NCBI GenBank assembly: GCA_038225855.1
Contig: JBBRQU010000018.1
Span: 11,614-75,613, forward strand
Direction: 5' to 3'
DNA length: 64,000 nt
Origin: CAHJXF01 sp038225855
GTDB lineage: Bacteria > Pseudomonadota > Gammaproteobacteria > Burkholderiales > Burkholderiaceae_D
Numbering within the stretch: the stretch's first letter is position 1; each line of letters opens with the position of its first letter. Shown here one piece after another: positions 1 through 10,498 of the stretch. The position numbers and the translations under genes are program-made. The notes under the pieces were generated by a model that had not been told where the DNA came from, made no database searches, and saw only the letters and a list, made by a program, of their open reading frames with translations.

Positions 1-174
1 GCGTCCACGCGCGCCCGGCGATGCCCCACAACTTTCCTAACTCTGTCAGAGAAGGGATGACCCCGTTTAGGACAAAGTAGTCTTGCAGCGACCCCAGATG
101 AGGTGAGAGATTCGAGCGCGGTCGAGGCATGGCAAATCGGATAGGGAAAATGGTTGAAAGCGGGGTTGAAGCGT

Positions 175-197
175 TTGGTGAATGATTGTTCACCGAA
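175..197. promoter_or_regulatory. Inverted repeat upstream of the DUF4331 gene
   Basis: The first 399 bases hold no gene I can support. They contain the inverted repeat GGTGAA-N6-TTCACC (177-194), which could be an operator, and a weak sigma70-like pair, TTGAAA (279-284) and TTCGTA (302-307), ahead of the GTG start at 400. Both assignments are inference; the arms are short and the -10 box is poor. Confidence 0.25.
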
Positions 198-399
198 CCA
201 TAACAGCCGGGCTTTCGGGCGTCAACCGTTTGGCGTCCTTCCTCGAGTCGATGGAGCCCGGAAAGACCGGCAATTTTTTTGAAACCGAATGTGACGACAT
301 TTTCGTAGAAGAAGGCGCGGGCAGTTCGATCGCCCGTGCTTCATCGTCGCCCACTCAATGTATGCGCAAGTCTCAACTTAAATTCCACAGGAGATAGCC

Positions 400-1959
400 G
401 TGAATCCATCCGATCTGATCCGACGCGCCAAGCGTCCGCTTGCCTTCACGGCAGGGGCGCTCGCCATGTCGCTGCTCGCCCTTCCCAACGTGCAGGCCTC
501 CAGTCACCGTGAGGCTCCGAACATCGCCATGAATCCCTCGGTCGATGCGACCGACCTGTACATGTTCCGCAGTTACGAAACCGGTCGTGGGGCCTACGTC
601 ACCATCCTGGCCGACTACATTCCCTTCCAGGATCCGCAAGGCGGCCCGAACTTTTACATGTTCAATCCGAATGCGCTCTACGAGATCCACATCGACAACA
701 CCGGCGACGGCATCGAAGATCTCACGTTCCAGTTCCGCTTCAAGAACACCTCGAAAGCGACCGCGCTGACGGTGGGTACCAAGCAAGTGAAAATTCCGTT
801 GATCGACAGCGGCGTGATCAGCGGCGTGAACCCGGCCACGCTCAACGTGCGCGAGACTTACACGATCGATCTGGTTCGCGGCGACCGTCGCAGCGGTGCG
901 CGCGCCAGCGTCGTCAACGCAGCCGGCGGCTCCGCGGTGTTCGACAAGCCAGTCGACAACATCGGCGACAAGACCTTCGGCAGTCCGACCGGGTATGCGA
1001 CCTATGCAAACCTGCACATCTACAACGTCACGATCCCCGGTTGCGCAACGCCGGGCAGGGTGTTCGTCGGGCAACGCAAGGAGCCGTTCTACATCGCGGT
1101 CGGGAAGATCTTCGACCTGTTCAACTTCGATCCGCTGGGCGCCAATCAGATCAACGGCAACAACAACGACCTCGAAGCCAAGAACATCAGCACGCTGGCG
1201 CTCGAACTTCCGATCTCGTGCGTGACGGATGGAGTCGATCCGGTGATCGGCGCATGGACCACCGCGAGTCTCAGGCAGGGCCGACTGATCAGTGGTTCGC
1301 CCACGACCGGTCTCAACCAGGCCACCAAGGAAGGCGGCGCATGGACTCAGGTTTCCCGACTGGGCATGCCGCTCGTCAATGAAGTCGTGATCGGTATCGA
1401 CGACAAGGACAAGTTCAACGCGTCCAAGCCGAAGGACGACGCTGCCAAGTTCGCCGACTACGTGACCAACCCCGTCCTGCCCGCGTTGATCCAGACACTC
1501 TTCCCCGCCGCGACAGCGCCCACCAACTTCCCGCGTACTGACCTGCTTACCGTGTTCCTGAAAGGATTGAAGGGCCTCAACCAACGAGTGCCGACCCCCG
1601 CGGCTTCTGCCGAGATGATGCGGCTCAACACCTCGATCGCACCGGTCGCCATCGGGGCGCAAAATCCGCTCGGCGCTGCTGCTGGTGACAATGCCGGCTT
1701 TCCGAACGGAAGGCGCCCGGGAGATGATGTGGTCGACCTGTCGATTCGCGTTGCGATGGGAGCGCTCTGCGTGCTGACCGGCCCGGCCGATGCCTTCGGC
1801 GTGGGCTGCACGGCCGCCAACGCGCCTGCCGGCGCCCTGCCGTTCAACGACGGCGTTCGCAAGAGCTCGACCAACTTCTTTGCGACGTTTCCGTACCTGA
1901 CGACGCCGTTGCCGGGCAACTTCAATCCGGCAGCGCCCGCTGGTTCGACCTATCCGTAA
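400..1959 (+). CDS. DUF4331 family secreted protein
   Basis: The product is 519 residues and starts at a GTG preceded by an AGGAG ribosome site at 389-393. Residues 1-34 form a signal peptide (KR-rich start, hydrophobic LAMSLLALP core, cleavage near QA-SS). The mature protein opens with the family signature SSHREAPNIAMNPSVDATDL followed by YMFRSYE. This matches DUF4331, a periplasmic or extracellular family of unknown biochemical role. It heads a forward cluster with a lipoprotein, a TPR protein and a HupE/UreJ-like membrane protein, an arrangement I recall from other proteobacteria. Family assignment is firm from the N-terminal motif; function is unknown. Confidence 0.9.
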   Translation: MNPSDLIRRAKRPLAFTAGALAMSLLALPNVQASSHREAPNIAMNPSVDATDLYMFRSYETGRGAYVTILADYIPFQDPQGGPNFYMFNPNALYEIHIDNTGDGIEDLTFQFRFKNTSKATALTVGTKQVKIPLIDSGVISGVNPATLNVRETYTIDLVRGDRRSGARASVVNAAGGSAVFDKPVDNIGDKTFGSPTGYATYANLHIYNVTIPGCATPGRVFVGQRKEPFYIAVGKIFDLFNFDPLGANQINGNNNDLEAKNISTLALELPISCVTDGVDPVIGAWTTASLRQGRLISGSPTTGLNQATKEGGAWTQVSRLGMPLVNEVVIGIDDKDKFNASKPKDDAAKFADYVTNPVLPALIQTLFPAATAPTNFPRTDLLTVFLKGLKGLNQRVPTPAASAEMMRLNTSIAPVAIGAQNPLGAAAGDNAGFPNGRRPGDDVVDLSIRVAMGALCVLTGPADAFGVGCTAANAPAGALPFNDGVRKSSTNFFATFPYLTTPLPGNFNPAAPAGSTYP

Positions 1960-1974
1960 CCGAGGAGCAATGCC

Positions 1975-2280
1975 ATGAGAAACCTGAAACGAACGATGGC
2001 CGTCAATCGACGCGTTCGCGGCGCCTCGATCGCTCTCGCCAGCGCGGCGATGGTGCTCGCGCTCGCGTCCTGCGGAGGAGGGCACGACGATGGCAACCCG
2101 CCTCCCGCGCCGCCGCCGGTGTCGAATGAGCCGCCGCCGTCTGCGTCGCAGAGCGTTGCTGGATTGATCGCCTATCTGACGACCCTGGTCGCGACGATGC
2201 TGGATACGGTCGAGCCTCTCGACTTGACCAACTTCACGCCGCAGGTGTCGGATACGACGGAGCCCGATCCATCGGTTTGA
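1975..2280 (+). CDS. Small proline-rich lipoprotein
   Basis: This 101-residue product begins 16 bases after the DUF4331 stop, with GAGGAG just upstream of the ATG. A basic N-terminus, a hydrophobic stretch and the lipobox LASC (Cys33) mark a lipoprotein. After the cysteine come GGG and a proline-rich linker (PPPAPPPVSNEPPP), then a short acidic tail. No known domain is seen. Because the gene is cotranscribed with DUF4331 it may be its membrane-anchored partner. That role is inferred only from position. Confidence 0.75.
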   Translation: MRNLKRTMAVNRRVRGASIALASAAMVLALASCGGGHDDGNPPPAPPPVSNEPPPSASQSVAGLIAYLTTLVATMLDTVEPLDLTNFTPQVSDTTEPDPSV

Positions 2281-2357
2281 TTGCGCTTCGGGTCTCGATT
2301 CTTGTATGTTCGAGGTCCGATCTACGCTTGTAGTTGATATTGAAAGTGCATCATCCA

Positions 2358-2392
2358 CGGCGCCCCACCATCCGGTCGGGCGCCGTTCTCTT
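2358..2392 (+). terminator. Candidate rho-independent terminator
   Basis: A perfect 8-bp stem CGGCGCCC/GGGCGCCG (2358-2365 with 2378-2385) is followed by the T-rich tract TTCTCTTGT. It lies between the lipoprotein gene and the TPR gene, which supports starting the TPR gene at 2405 rather than at an upstream in-frame ATG at 2306. The T tract is imperfect, so it may only attenuate. Confidence 0.55.
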
Positions 2393-2404
2393 GTCCGCAA
2401 TCAC

Positions 2405-3625
2405 ATGACCGTACCTGGGTTCGAACTGAATCGACGGCCTGCGCGATCTGCGCTCCTCTGCGTGATCACGTTGATCGGCGCCGGCATCCTGGCAACTCCA
2501 TGCATTGCACAGTCAGCGCCGCTCGTCCCGACGCGCGACGACGAAGTCATCGAGCGGCTGCCCGCGCGCCTCACCGGAGTCAAGCGCCTGATCGCCGAGG
2601 GGCAGACCGGCGAGGCGCGCGATCCCGTGAAAGCCGCAGCGCGCGCGCGCGCCCTGCTCGACGATGCGCGCGACCGCGGGGACCCGCGCTATGCCGGTTA
2701 CGCGCTGGCCGCGATCGCGCCGTGGAAGAACGATTCCCGGGCGCCGCCGCCGATCGTGATTCTCCAGGCGACGCTTGCGCAATATCAACACGATTTCGAT
2801 GGATCGCGCCGCATGCTGGAAGCTGTGCTTCAACGCGATCCCGGCAATCCGCAAGCGATGCTGACACTCGCGACGATCGCGCGTGTGCAGGGTCGCTATA
2901 CGGATTCCGATCGCGCATGCCGCAGCGTCGCGGCGCCTGTCTATCAGGCTGCGTGCGTGGCCGAGAATCTGGCGCTGCGTGGGCAGACCGATGCGGCGCG
3001 AACATCGTTGCGCAGTTTGCTCGGCCTGGCGACGCGAGGGGGTAGCGATGCGCTCGACGTGCAGCGCTGGCTGACGACGACCCTCGCCGAACTCGAGGAG
3101 CGTGCCGGCCATGACGACGCGGCCGACCTCGCGTTTCGCGCAGCGCTCGGCATGGGTCGCGACAGCTACCTCACCCTCGACTATGCGGACTTCCTGCTCG
3201 CACACGGCCGCATGCGCGAGGCCGACCGGATACTGACGAAGGAGCCGATGCCCTATGGCGACGGCGTATTGCTGCGGCTGGCGATCGTTCGCAAGGGACT
3301 CGGCGCGCCCGATGCGAAGGCCCTCGCCGATGAAATGCGCGAGCGCTTCGCGGCGGCGCGCGAACGCGGCGACGCGATCTCGATCCACGGTCGTGAACTC
3401 GCTCGTCAGTTGTACGCGCTGGAAGGCGACGCGAAGGACGCGGTCGTGGTGGCGCGTGAAAATCTTCGCATTCAGAAAGAGCCCGCCGATTTCCTCGTGA
3501 TGGCCGAAGCGGCGCGCGCGGCGAACGATCGCGCGGCGCTGCGCGAAGTCGCCGACGCGGCATCGGCGATCGGACTGGTCGACACGCGACTGTCCAGCAT
3601 CGTCGGCGATGGCGGGGCGCGCTGA
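2405..3625 (+). CDS. TPR-repeat secreted protein
   Basis: The start at 2405 gives a 406-residue protein with a clear signal peptide (hydrophobic segment LLCVITLIGAGILATPCIA, cleavage near AQS). The alternative ATG at 2306 would bury that signal and span the hairpin at 2358-2392. The mature part is alanine- and arginine-rich helical repeats typical of TPR units, for example around DGSRRMLEAVLQRDPGNPQA and GRYTDSDRACRSV. Such proteins act as scaffolds. It lies directly before the HupE/UreJ-like gene and after DUF4331, so an assembly or periplasmic scaffolding role for this cluster is plausible but inferred. Confidence 0.8.
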   Translation: MTVPGFELNRRPARSALLCVITLIGAGILATPCIAQSAPLVPTRDDEVIERLPARLTGVKRLIAEGQTGEARDPVKAAARARALLDDARDRGDPRYAGYALAAIAPWKNDSRAPPPIVILQATLAQYQHDFDGSRRMLEAVLQRDPGNPQAMLTLATIARVQGRYTDSDRACRSVAAPVYQAACVAENLALRGQTDAARTSLRSLLGLATRGGSDALDVQRWLTTTLAELEERAGHDDAADLAFRAALGMGRDSYLTLDYADFLLAHGRMREADRILTKEPMPYGDGVLLRLAIVRKGLGAPDAKALADEMRERFAAARERGDAISIHGRELARQLYALEGDAKDAVVVARENLRIQKEPADFLVMAEAARAANDRAALREVADAASAIGLVDTRLSSIVGDGGAR

Positions 3626-3638
3626 GCATGAAGCGTGG

Positions 3639-4814
3639 ATGCGCCGGGTGCGACCCATGCGTCTGATCGGCGCGATCGTTCGCGCAGCGGTCGGTGCGTC
3701 TCTCATGTGCTGCGCCTGCGCGGCATTCGCGCACAAGCCGAGCGATGCCTACCTCTTCGTCACGGTCCACGAATCGTCTGTGGACGTGCGATGGGACATC
3801 GCGCTGCGCGACCTCGATGCGGCGTTCGATCTCGACGCCAACGGCGATCGCGCGCTGACCTGGGGCGAGACGCGGGCGCACTTCGACGAGATCGACCGCT
3901 ACGCGCTGTCGCGATTGAAGCTCGAGGATGGGCGCTGCGTTCCCGTCATACGGGGCCACGCGATCGATCATCACAGCGACGGCGCCTATCTGGTCGTGAC
4001 GCTCGAAGCGCCGTGCCGCGTCGTGGATCGGCTGACGATCGACTACACGCTTTTCGGCGAGATCGATCCCACGCATCGCGGCATCGTTCGCGTCGCGTTC
4101 GGGTCATCGCAACCCGCGCTGGTGGTGCTCGATCCCGCAGGCGGCGTGAAGGTCATCGATCGTTCGGGACGGACCGGCTCCGGCTCGCAGAAGGGCGACG
4201 ATCCGTTCGCAGGCGGGTTCTTCCCCGCGGGCGTCCATCACATCCTGATCGGCTATGACCATGTGCTGTTCCTGATCTGCCTTCTGCTGCCGGCGGTGCT
4301 GGTCCACGTCCGAGGCGGGTGGAGGCCGGTCGCGAAGTGGACCGAGTCCGTCAAGCCGATCCTGATCACCGTGACCGCGTTCACGATCGCGCACACCATC
4401 ACGCTCGCGCTCGCCGCACTTCGCATCGTCGAGTTGTCGCCGCGCGTGATCGAGCCCGCGATCGCGGCGACCATCATCTTCACGGCGATCGGCAACATCT
4501 GGCCGACGCGCTTTCGTGAGAGCCCCGCGATGCCTTTCGCGTTCGGCCTGGTGCATGGCTTCGGCTTCGCCGACGTGCTGCGCGAACTCGACCTGCCGCT
4601 AGCACAATTCGTGTGGGCGCTGCTGCGCTTCAACCTGGGCGTCGAAGCGGGGCAGCTCATCATCGTCGTGCTTGCGCTTACGCCCCTCTACTTGCTGCGG
4701 CGTTGGCGCTTCTATCGAAGCGGAATACTGATTCCGATCTCGATTGCCGCGACGCTCGTCGCGACGATCTGGTTCGCAGAGCGCGTGTTCGATTTCAAGG
4801 TGCTGCCGGTTTAG
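3639..4814 (+). CDS. HupE/UreJ family membrane protein with EF-hand-like motif
   Basis: The product is about 391 residues from ATG 3639; ATG 3657 is equally possible and 3609 would overlap the TPR gene. A signal peptide (ASLMCCACAAFA-HKP) is followed by a periplasmic domain carrying an EF-hand-like loop, DLDANGDRALTWGE, near residues 64-77. The C-terminal half has about six membrane segments with family motifs GVHHILIGYDHVLFL, TIAHTITLALA, GLVHGFGFADVL and FNLGVEAGQL. The histidine-rich helices resemble the HupE/UreJ group, whose studied members move nickel or cobalt. Here the partner genes are not hydrogenase or urease genes, so the substrate is unknown. Confidence 0.82.
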   Translation: MRRVRPMRLIGAIVRAAVGASLMCCACAAFAHKPSDAYLFVTVHESSVDVRWDIALRDLDAAFDLDANGDRALTWGETRAHFDEIDRYALSRLKLEDGRCVPVIRGHAIDHHSDGAYLVVTLEAPCRVVDRLTIDYTLFGEIDPTHRGIVRVAFGSSQPALVVLDPAGGVKVIDRSGRTGSGSQKGDDPFAGGFFPAGVHHILIGYDHVLFLICLLLPAVLVHVRGGWRPVAKWTESVKPILITVTAFTIAHTITLALAALRIVELSPRVIEPAIAATIIFTAIGNIWPTRFRESPAMPFAFGLVHGFGFADVLRELDLPLAQFVWALLRFNLGVEAGQLIIVVLALTPLYLLRRWRFYRSGILIPISIAATLVATIWFAERVFDFKVLPV

Positions 4815-4847
4815 CGTCGTGCGGATGTGGTTTCCCTTACGCCGACC

Positions 4848-6329
4848 TCAGCCCGGCTGGACTGCAGGCAGGGCAAAGCGGAAGGTCGTTCCCTTCCCCC
4901 ACTCGCTGGCCACTGCGATCTGGGTTCCGTGCAGTGCGAGGATGCGCCCGGCGATCTGCAAGCCGAGCCCGCCGCCTGATCGTCCGGAGGTCCGGCGCAG
5001 CGGGGAGTTGCGCTCGAACAGGCCGGGCAGATATTCGGCGGCAATGCCTACGCCGGTGTCGGCCACCCGAACCTCGATCCCCGTCGAGTCGCGCACCGCC
5101 TCGAGGGAGATCACACCTCCTGCCGGTGTATGGCGGATCGCGTTGTCCATCAGATTGGTGATGACCCTTTCGATCATGCCGATGTCGCCCCGCACGGACA
5201 GTCCTTCGGGGTCTGCCCGGACATCGAGCCGCACATGTTTGTCGGCAGCAACCAGTGCGAACTTCTGGCCGATGTCTTGCAGCAGCTCGGAGAGCGAGAA
5301 CACTTCTACCTGCGGCAAGGTTTCTTCGCACTCTAGGCGCGCCAGCTCGAAGAGCTGCTGCACGAGCTTGGCGACGCGTTGGCTTTGCCGCACGGCGACC
5401 TCGAGGTAACGCATTCGCTCTGCGGCGGGCATTTCGACCCCGGTGTTCAGCAGCATCTCCAGGTAGTGCTGCATCGAAGTCAGCGGCGTGCGCAGGTCGT
5501 GCGACACATTGGCCACCAGTTCACGGCGCAGACTGTCTTGACGCTGCAGTTCCCCCATATGTGCTTTCAGCCGTTCGACCAGGTGATCGAAAGCGCTGGC
5601 GAGCCGCCCGATCTCGTCGTCGGCGGCACCTGGTGCGCGACGATTTTTGCTATGCATCGGCGCAGCATTGCCGTTCTCATTTTCGAAGGCTTGCACCGAT
5701 CGGGTCAGCTTGTTCAGTGGACGGGTGATGCCGGCAAACGCCGCCAGCCCGACGAGCAGCGCCAGCCCCAAGCCCGCCGCGCCGATCCACAGGGCGCTGC
5801 GCACGGCGAAGACCTGCCCGGCTTCATCGGCCATCTGCCGGTACATGCCTCCCACCAGCACGACGTAGAGATAGCCGGCGAGCCGATCGTCGATAAGGAT
5901 CGGCGCGGCGCTGAAAATTTCGCGGCGGCCGGGAGTGCGCGGACTGTCGCCAAAGAGGGGCAGCGCCTCGCCGGCCACGAAAGCAAGGATGGGCGTCAGC
6001 GAGACAACGTCGAGCGGCAGGCGATCTTCAGGCGGTGAATGCGCGAGGATCATGCCCTCGGCGTCGAGCAGGTAGCTTTCGGTGCTCGGATTGACCGCAA
6101 GCGCCATTTGAAAAAGCTGGTTCACCGCCTGATAGTCGGGCCGGCCCGCCTTGAACAGCGGACCGTGCCTCAACATGTGGGAGGCCAAGTCCCGGCTCAA
6201 GCGCTGCATCACCTCGTGCTGATGCACCTTTGCCGCCTTGTACGAGAGCCAGCCGAGCAGCATGCCGAAGCCGATCAGCACCGCCGCGAAGACGACTGCG
6301 ATGCGGCTGTACAGCGAGTCGAGCTTCAC
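4848..6329 (-). CDS. Sensor histidine kinase (HAMP, HisKA, HATPase)
   Basis: The start is a GTG at 6329 whose bases overlap the TGA stop of the response regulator gene (GTGA), giving 493 residues; an in-frame ATG at 6479 lies inside that gene and is unlikely. Order of parts: membrane segment near 10-32, periplasmic sensor region, second membrane segment (SALWIGAAGLGLALLVGLAA), HAMP linker, HisKA with phosphoacceptor motif NVSHDLRTPLTSM, and HATPase with N box NLMDNAIRHTP, G1 VADTGVGI, F box GLFERN and G2 GGLGLQIAG. It is a canonical inner-membrane kinase for the coupled OmpR-type regulator. The ligand is unknown. Confidence 0.92.
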   Translation of the reverse strand: MKLDSLYSRIAVVFAAVLIGFGMLLGWLSYKAAKVHQHEVMQRLSRDLASHMLRHGPLFKAGRPDYQAVNQLFQMALAVNPSTESYLLDAEGMILAHSPPEDRLPLDVVSLTPILAFVAGEALPLFGDSPRTPGRREIFSAAPILIDDRLAGYLYVVLVGGMYRQMADEAGQVFAVRSALWIGAAGLGLALLVGLAAFAGITRPLNKLTRSVQAFENENGNAAPMHSKNRRAPGAADDEIGRLASAFDHLVERLKAHMGELQRQDSLRRELVANVSHDLRTPLTSMQHYLEMLLNTGVEMPAAERMRYLEVAVRQSQRVAKLVQQLFELARLECEETLPQVEVFSLSELLQDIGQKFALVAADKHVRLDVRADPEGLSVRGDIGMIERVITNLMDNAIRHTPAGGVISLEAVRDSTGIEVRVADTGVGIAAEYLPGLFERNSPLRRTSGRSGGGLGLQIAGRILALHGTQIAVASEWGKGTTFRFALPAVQPG

Positions 6330-7078
6330 ACGACTTCTCCCGGATCGATGAACTTGTAGCCCACGCCCCACACGGTCAGGATGAAAGTCGGCCGCGCAGG
6401 GTCTGCTTCGATCTTGTTGCGTACCCGATTGATGTGCGTGTTGACCGTGTGCTCGTATCCGTCGTGCGCATAGCCCCACACCTGGTCGAGCAGTTCCATT
6501 CGGTTGAGGACGCGGCCCGGATGGCGCGCGAAGAACATCAGGAGATCAAACTCCCGCGAGGTCAATGTCAACGGCTCGCCGCGCAAACGCGTCTCGCGCG
6601 CTACTGGATCGATCACCAGCGTGCCGCGCCGAATCACGCCGGCCAGAGTTGCGGCGCGTTCCTCGGCGGCGTCCATGCGGCGCAGAACCGCGCGCACCCG
6701 CGCGACCAGTTCGGGCAAAGAAAACGGCTTGCTCAAATAATCGTCGGCGCCCAATTCGAGGCCGAGCACGCGGTAGGTTTCCGTCGTCTTCGCGCTGACG
6801 ATAATGATCGGCAGGTATTCCGGCATGCCGCGCACCTCGCGGCAGACGTGCAAGCCATCCACTCCGGGCAGCATCAAATCGAGCACCAGCAGGTGATGCT
6901 TCTGTTGCCGCAAGCGCGCGAGTCCCGACTCGCCATCGTGCTCGACGGCAACCTCGAAGCCCTCGTTTCGCAAGCTCAGGGCGAGCATCTGCGCAATGTC
7001 CGGATCGTCTTCGACCACCATGATTCGTCGCTGGTCTCGCACCGTTCGGCTCGCGCTGTCTTGAGTAATGCCTAGCAT
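6326..7078 (-). CDS. OmpR/PhoB-family response regulator
   Basis: ATG 7078 is preceded by GGGAG at about seven bases and gives 250 residues; upstream in-frame codons only extend into the divergent promoter region. The receiver domain shows the acidic pocket VVEDDPDIA, the phosphoacceptor in LLVLDLMLPGVDG, the switch residue in VSAKTT and the lysine in DDYLSKPF. The C-terminal winged helix covers about residues 150-245 (LTSREFDLLMFFARHPG, EHTVNTHINRVRNKIE). It is translationally coupled to the kinase gene and divergent from the secreted protein gene at 7235, a natural candidate target. Confidence 0.93.
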   Translation of the reverse strand: MLGITQDSASRTVRDQRRIMVVEDDPDIAQMLALSLRNEGFEVAVEHDGESGLARLRQQKHHLLVLDLMLPGVDGLHVCREVRGMPEYLPIIIVSAKTTETYRVLGLELGADDYLSKPFSLPELVARVRAVLRRMDAAEERAATLAGVIRRGTLVIDPVARETRLRGEPLTLTSREFDLLMFFARHPGRVLNRMELLDQVWGYAHDGYEHTVNTHINRVRNKIEADPARPTFILTVWGVGYKFIDPGEVV

Positions 7079-7234
7079 CAACTCCCGGGCCCGCGACGCT
7101 GTCAAGTCACATTTTGTTGTCACTTCGGCGAGGACTTCGCGACCTGTCGCAGGGCACATTCGGGTGCCGCCTGTTTCGCGGTGTCGTGCCGCCCAGTCTG
7201 CGGCGCCGTGCATCAATCCTCGGAGGTCATCGTC

Positions 7235-8713
7235 ATGCCCTACATCTCAGCAATCGCGCCCCGATTCAAATTGACCCAACTCGCCCGCGTTTCCGTCCTC
7301 GCTTTGCTCACAGCGGTCGCGACCGCCGCGCTGGCCGCCGATAACGACGAGCGCGGCAACAACAATCGGTTCAACAACTGCAACCGGCCCGAGCGGTTGA
7401 TCAACCGCGGCGACATCCGCTTCCTACCCGAGCCGTTGAAAGACCGTCTCGGAGAAATCGCCGTGCGCCCGCATACCTTTTGTCCGATCCCGGCGTTCAG
7501 CGAAGCGGACAAACCGAGCCAGCTCTTTCAGTACTACCTGCTGGACACGAAGAACTTTCAACCGAACGTTTTCACTGCGGTCATCCCCGGCATCAACGAC
7601 GGCGCCATCCGCACCGCTGCGAACGCCGCCAATGGTGGGTTGCCGACTATCGGGTCGGTCCGTGTGAGTCTGGAGCCCAAGCCCGGGCTCCCCACCGACC
7701 CCAACGATCCACGCGCGTTCCTCGATATCTTCATGGATTTCTCGGGACTCTTCGTGATCAACAACGAATCCGGTTGGTATGAGGGCTGGATGATCAGCGA
7801 CCTGCGCGTTCCACCCATCGCGCGGCCACGTCAGGACGGCACGGCGCAGTTCGGAACCATCACGCGCGCCGACTACGAAGCCATCGCGCAAAGGGGGAGC
7901 CACAACAACGCCCGCATCGGCAACATATTCACCGGCGACGGCAACGCGCCGCGTTTCGGCAGCGCGAGCGACGTGTTTCCGGACCCCGCGCGCCAACCCA
8001 ACACGGTTCCGCATCCAGTCAGCATGGGCGCCTTCAATGCTCAGCAGCAGAGCGATGTGCATGCCTATTGGGAATTCAATCACTCGACCAACTGGATCTT
8101 TCCGCACTACGAATTGCCGTTCACGGGCGGAGTGCCTGGAACCTTCGCGGCCGGATTGCAATACAACAACCTCGCCGAGTTGCGTTCCGTCATCCCCGGT
8201 TCCGGGCCGCTCGGTGTGAAGAACAACAAGCTGGTTTACGGCGATAACCCGGACGACCCACGCGACCCCGACCGCGGGCTGGTCGACGACAAAGGCGTGC
8301 CCAATCGAGCGCATCTCGAATTCCGCAATCGTTTCATTCCGAGTGGCCTGGATCAGGAAATACTATTCAACGCATTCTTGCGCGTGAAGTCGTTCCACCC
8401 CGCAGTGACCGATGTCGGACAGCGCTTGTTCCTTTCCTATGCCCAAGAGGTCGCTCGCGTGGATCGAAACGGGGACGGCGTCATTTCGTTCGTGGAAGCC
8501 GACGTGAACGGCGTCTCCGACGGCCTGCCGAACACGCGCCTGTACCTTTCGCCGCGGGCATTCAACCGCTTCGCGGTCACGCGGGAGATCAACGATGGAC
8601 TGCTGGCGCCGCGCTTCGCACCCTTCCAGCGCGCCTATGTGTTGAGCGGCCCGCTCACGCTGGTGGACCCGAGCGTGCCCGCGTCCATTCCGCGCGACGC
8701 CGACGACCGTTGA
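7235..8713 (+). CDS. Secreted protein of unknown function with EF-hand motif
   Basis: ATG 7235 has a CGGAGG site about nine bases upstream and gives 492 residues. Residues 1-35 are a signal peptide (VLALLTAVATAALA-AD). The mature protein is rich in Asn, Pro and aromatic residues with few cysteines, suggesting an exported soluble protein. A canonical calcium-binding loop, DRNGDGVISFVEADV, sits near residue 410. I recognise no enzymatic domain. Conserved-looking stretches include MDFSGLFVINNESGWYEGWM and DVHAYWEFNHSTNWIFPHYE. It diverges from a two-component system and probably responds to it. Function is unknown. Confidence 0.85.
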   Translation: MPYISAIAPRFKLTQLARVSVLALLTAVATAALAADNDERGNNNRFNNCNRPERLINRGDIRFLPEPLKDRLGEIAVRPHTFCPIPAFSEADKPSQLFQYYLLDTKNFQPNVFTAVIPGINDGAIRTAANAANGGLPTIGSVRVSLEPKPGLPTDPNDPRAFLDIFMDFSGLFVINNESGWYEGWMISDLRVPPIARPRQDGTAQFGTITRADYEAIAQRGSHNNARIGNIFTGDGNAPRFGSASDVFPDPARQPNTVPHPVSMGAFNAQQQSDVHAYWEFNHSTNWIFPHYELPFTGGVPGTFAAGLQYNNLAELRSVIPGSGPLGVKNNKLVYGDNPDDPRDPDRGLVDDKGVPNRAHLEFRNRFIPSGLDQEILFNAFLRVKSFHPAVTDVGQRLFLSYAQEVARVDRNGDGVISFVEADVNGVSDGLPNTRLYLSPRAFNRFAVTREINDGLLAPRFAPFQRAYVLSGPLTLVDPSVPASIPRDADDR

Positions 8714-8717
8714 TCGG

Positions 8718-8757
8718 CAGAAGGCAGGCCGCATTTTTGTACCTGCCTTCTGTCCTC
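8718..8757 (+). terminator. Strong hairpin after the secreted protein gene
   Basis: CAGAAGGCAGG (8718-8728) pairs perfectly with CCTGCCTTCTG (8742-8752) around a T-rich 13-base loop, starting five bases after the stop codon. There is no long T run behind it, but the 11-bp stem between two convergent genes fits a transcription barrier. Immediately after it, GACGCAAGAG recurs with an 11-base period at 8792-8820. Confidence 0.6.
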
Positions 8758-8848
8758 CCACCTCGTTTACCGTAGAGCACCATCGGCGAGGGACGCAAGA
8801 GCGACGCAAGAGGGACGCAAACTCGCGTCCGCATCCCTCGCGATGCCG

Positions 8849-10333
<1,485 letters not shown>

Positions 10334-10408
10334 GGTGATGGGGATATGCGCGATCTCGAACGTGAAGCGCGCATTATGCAAGCCGCGCGGCGCTACTCGT
10401 CGTCTCTG

Positions 10409-10494
10409 CAGGCTTTAGTCCCCGCGAAAGCGGGGAAGGGACCCAGTGGCGTGCGCGGGAAGACACTGGGTTCCCGCGTACGCGGGAACGACGG
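10409..10494. repeat. Interspersed palindromic element, copy 1
   Basis: The element is two hairpins, CCCCGCGAAAGCGGGG and TTCCCGCGTACGCGGGAA, joined by a CCCAGTG/CACTGGG inverted pair and ending GAACGACGGG. The same plan recurs at 20353, 27439, 44629, 53551 and 58678. It lies between the ends of the peptide transporter promoter region and the Kdo hydroxylase stop codon. Confidence 0.85.
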
Positions 10495-10498
10495 GCAT

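Noticed and set aside
182..397. 71-residue forward open frame upstream of the DUF4331 gene
   Set aside because: No ribosome site, no recognisable domain, and it overlaps the leader of the DUF4331 gene.
373..2400. 675-residue antisense open frame opposite the DUF4331 gene
   Set aside because: Arg/His-rich shadow frame produced by high-GC codon bias; the forward frame has a signal peptide and family motifs.
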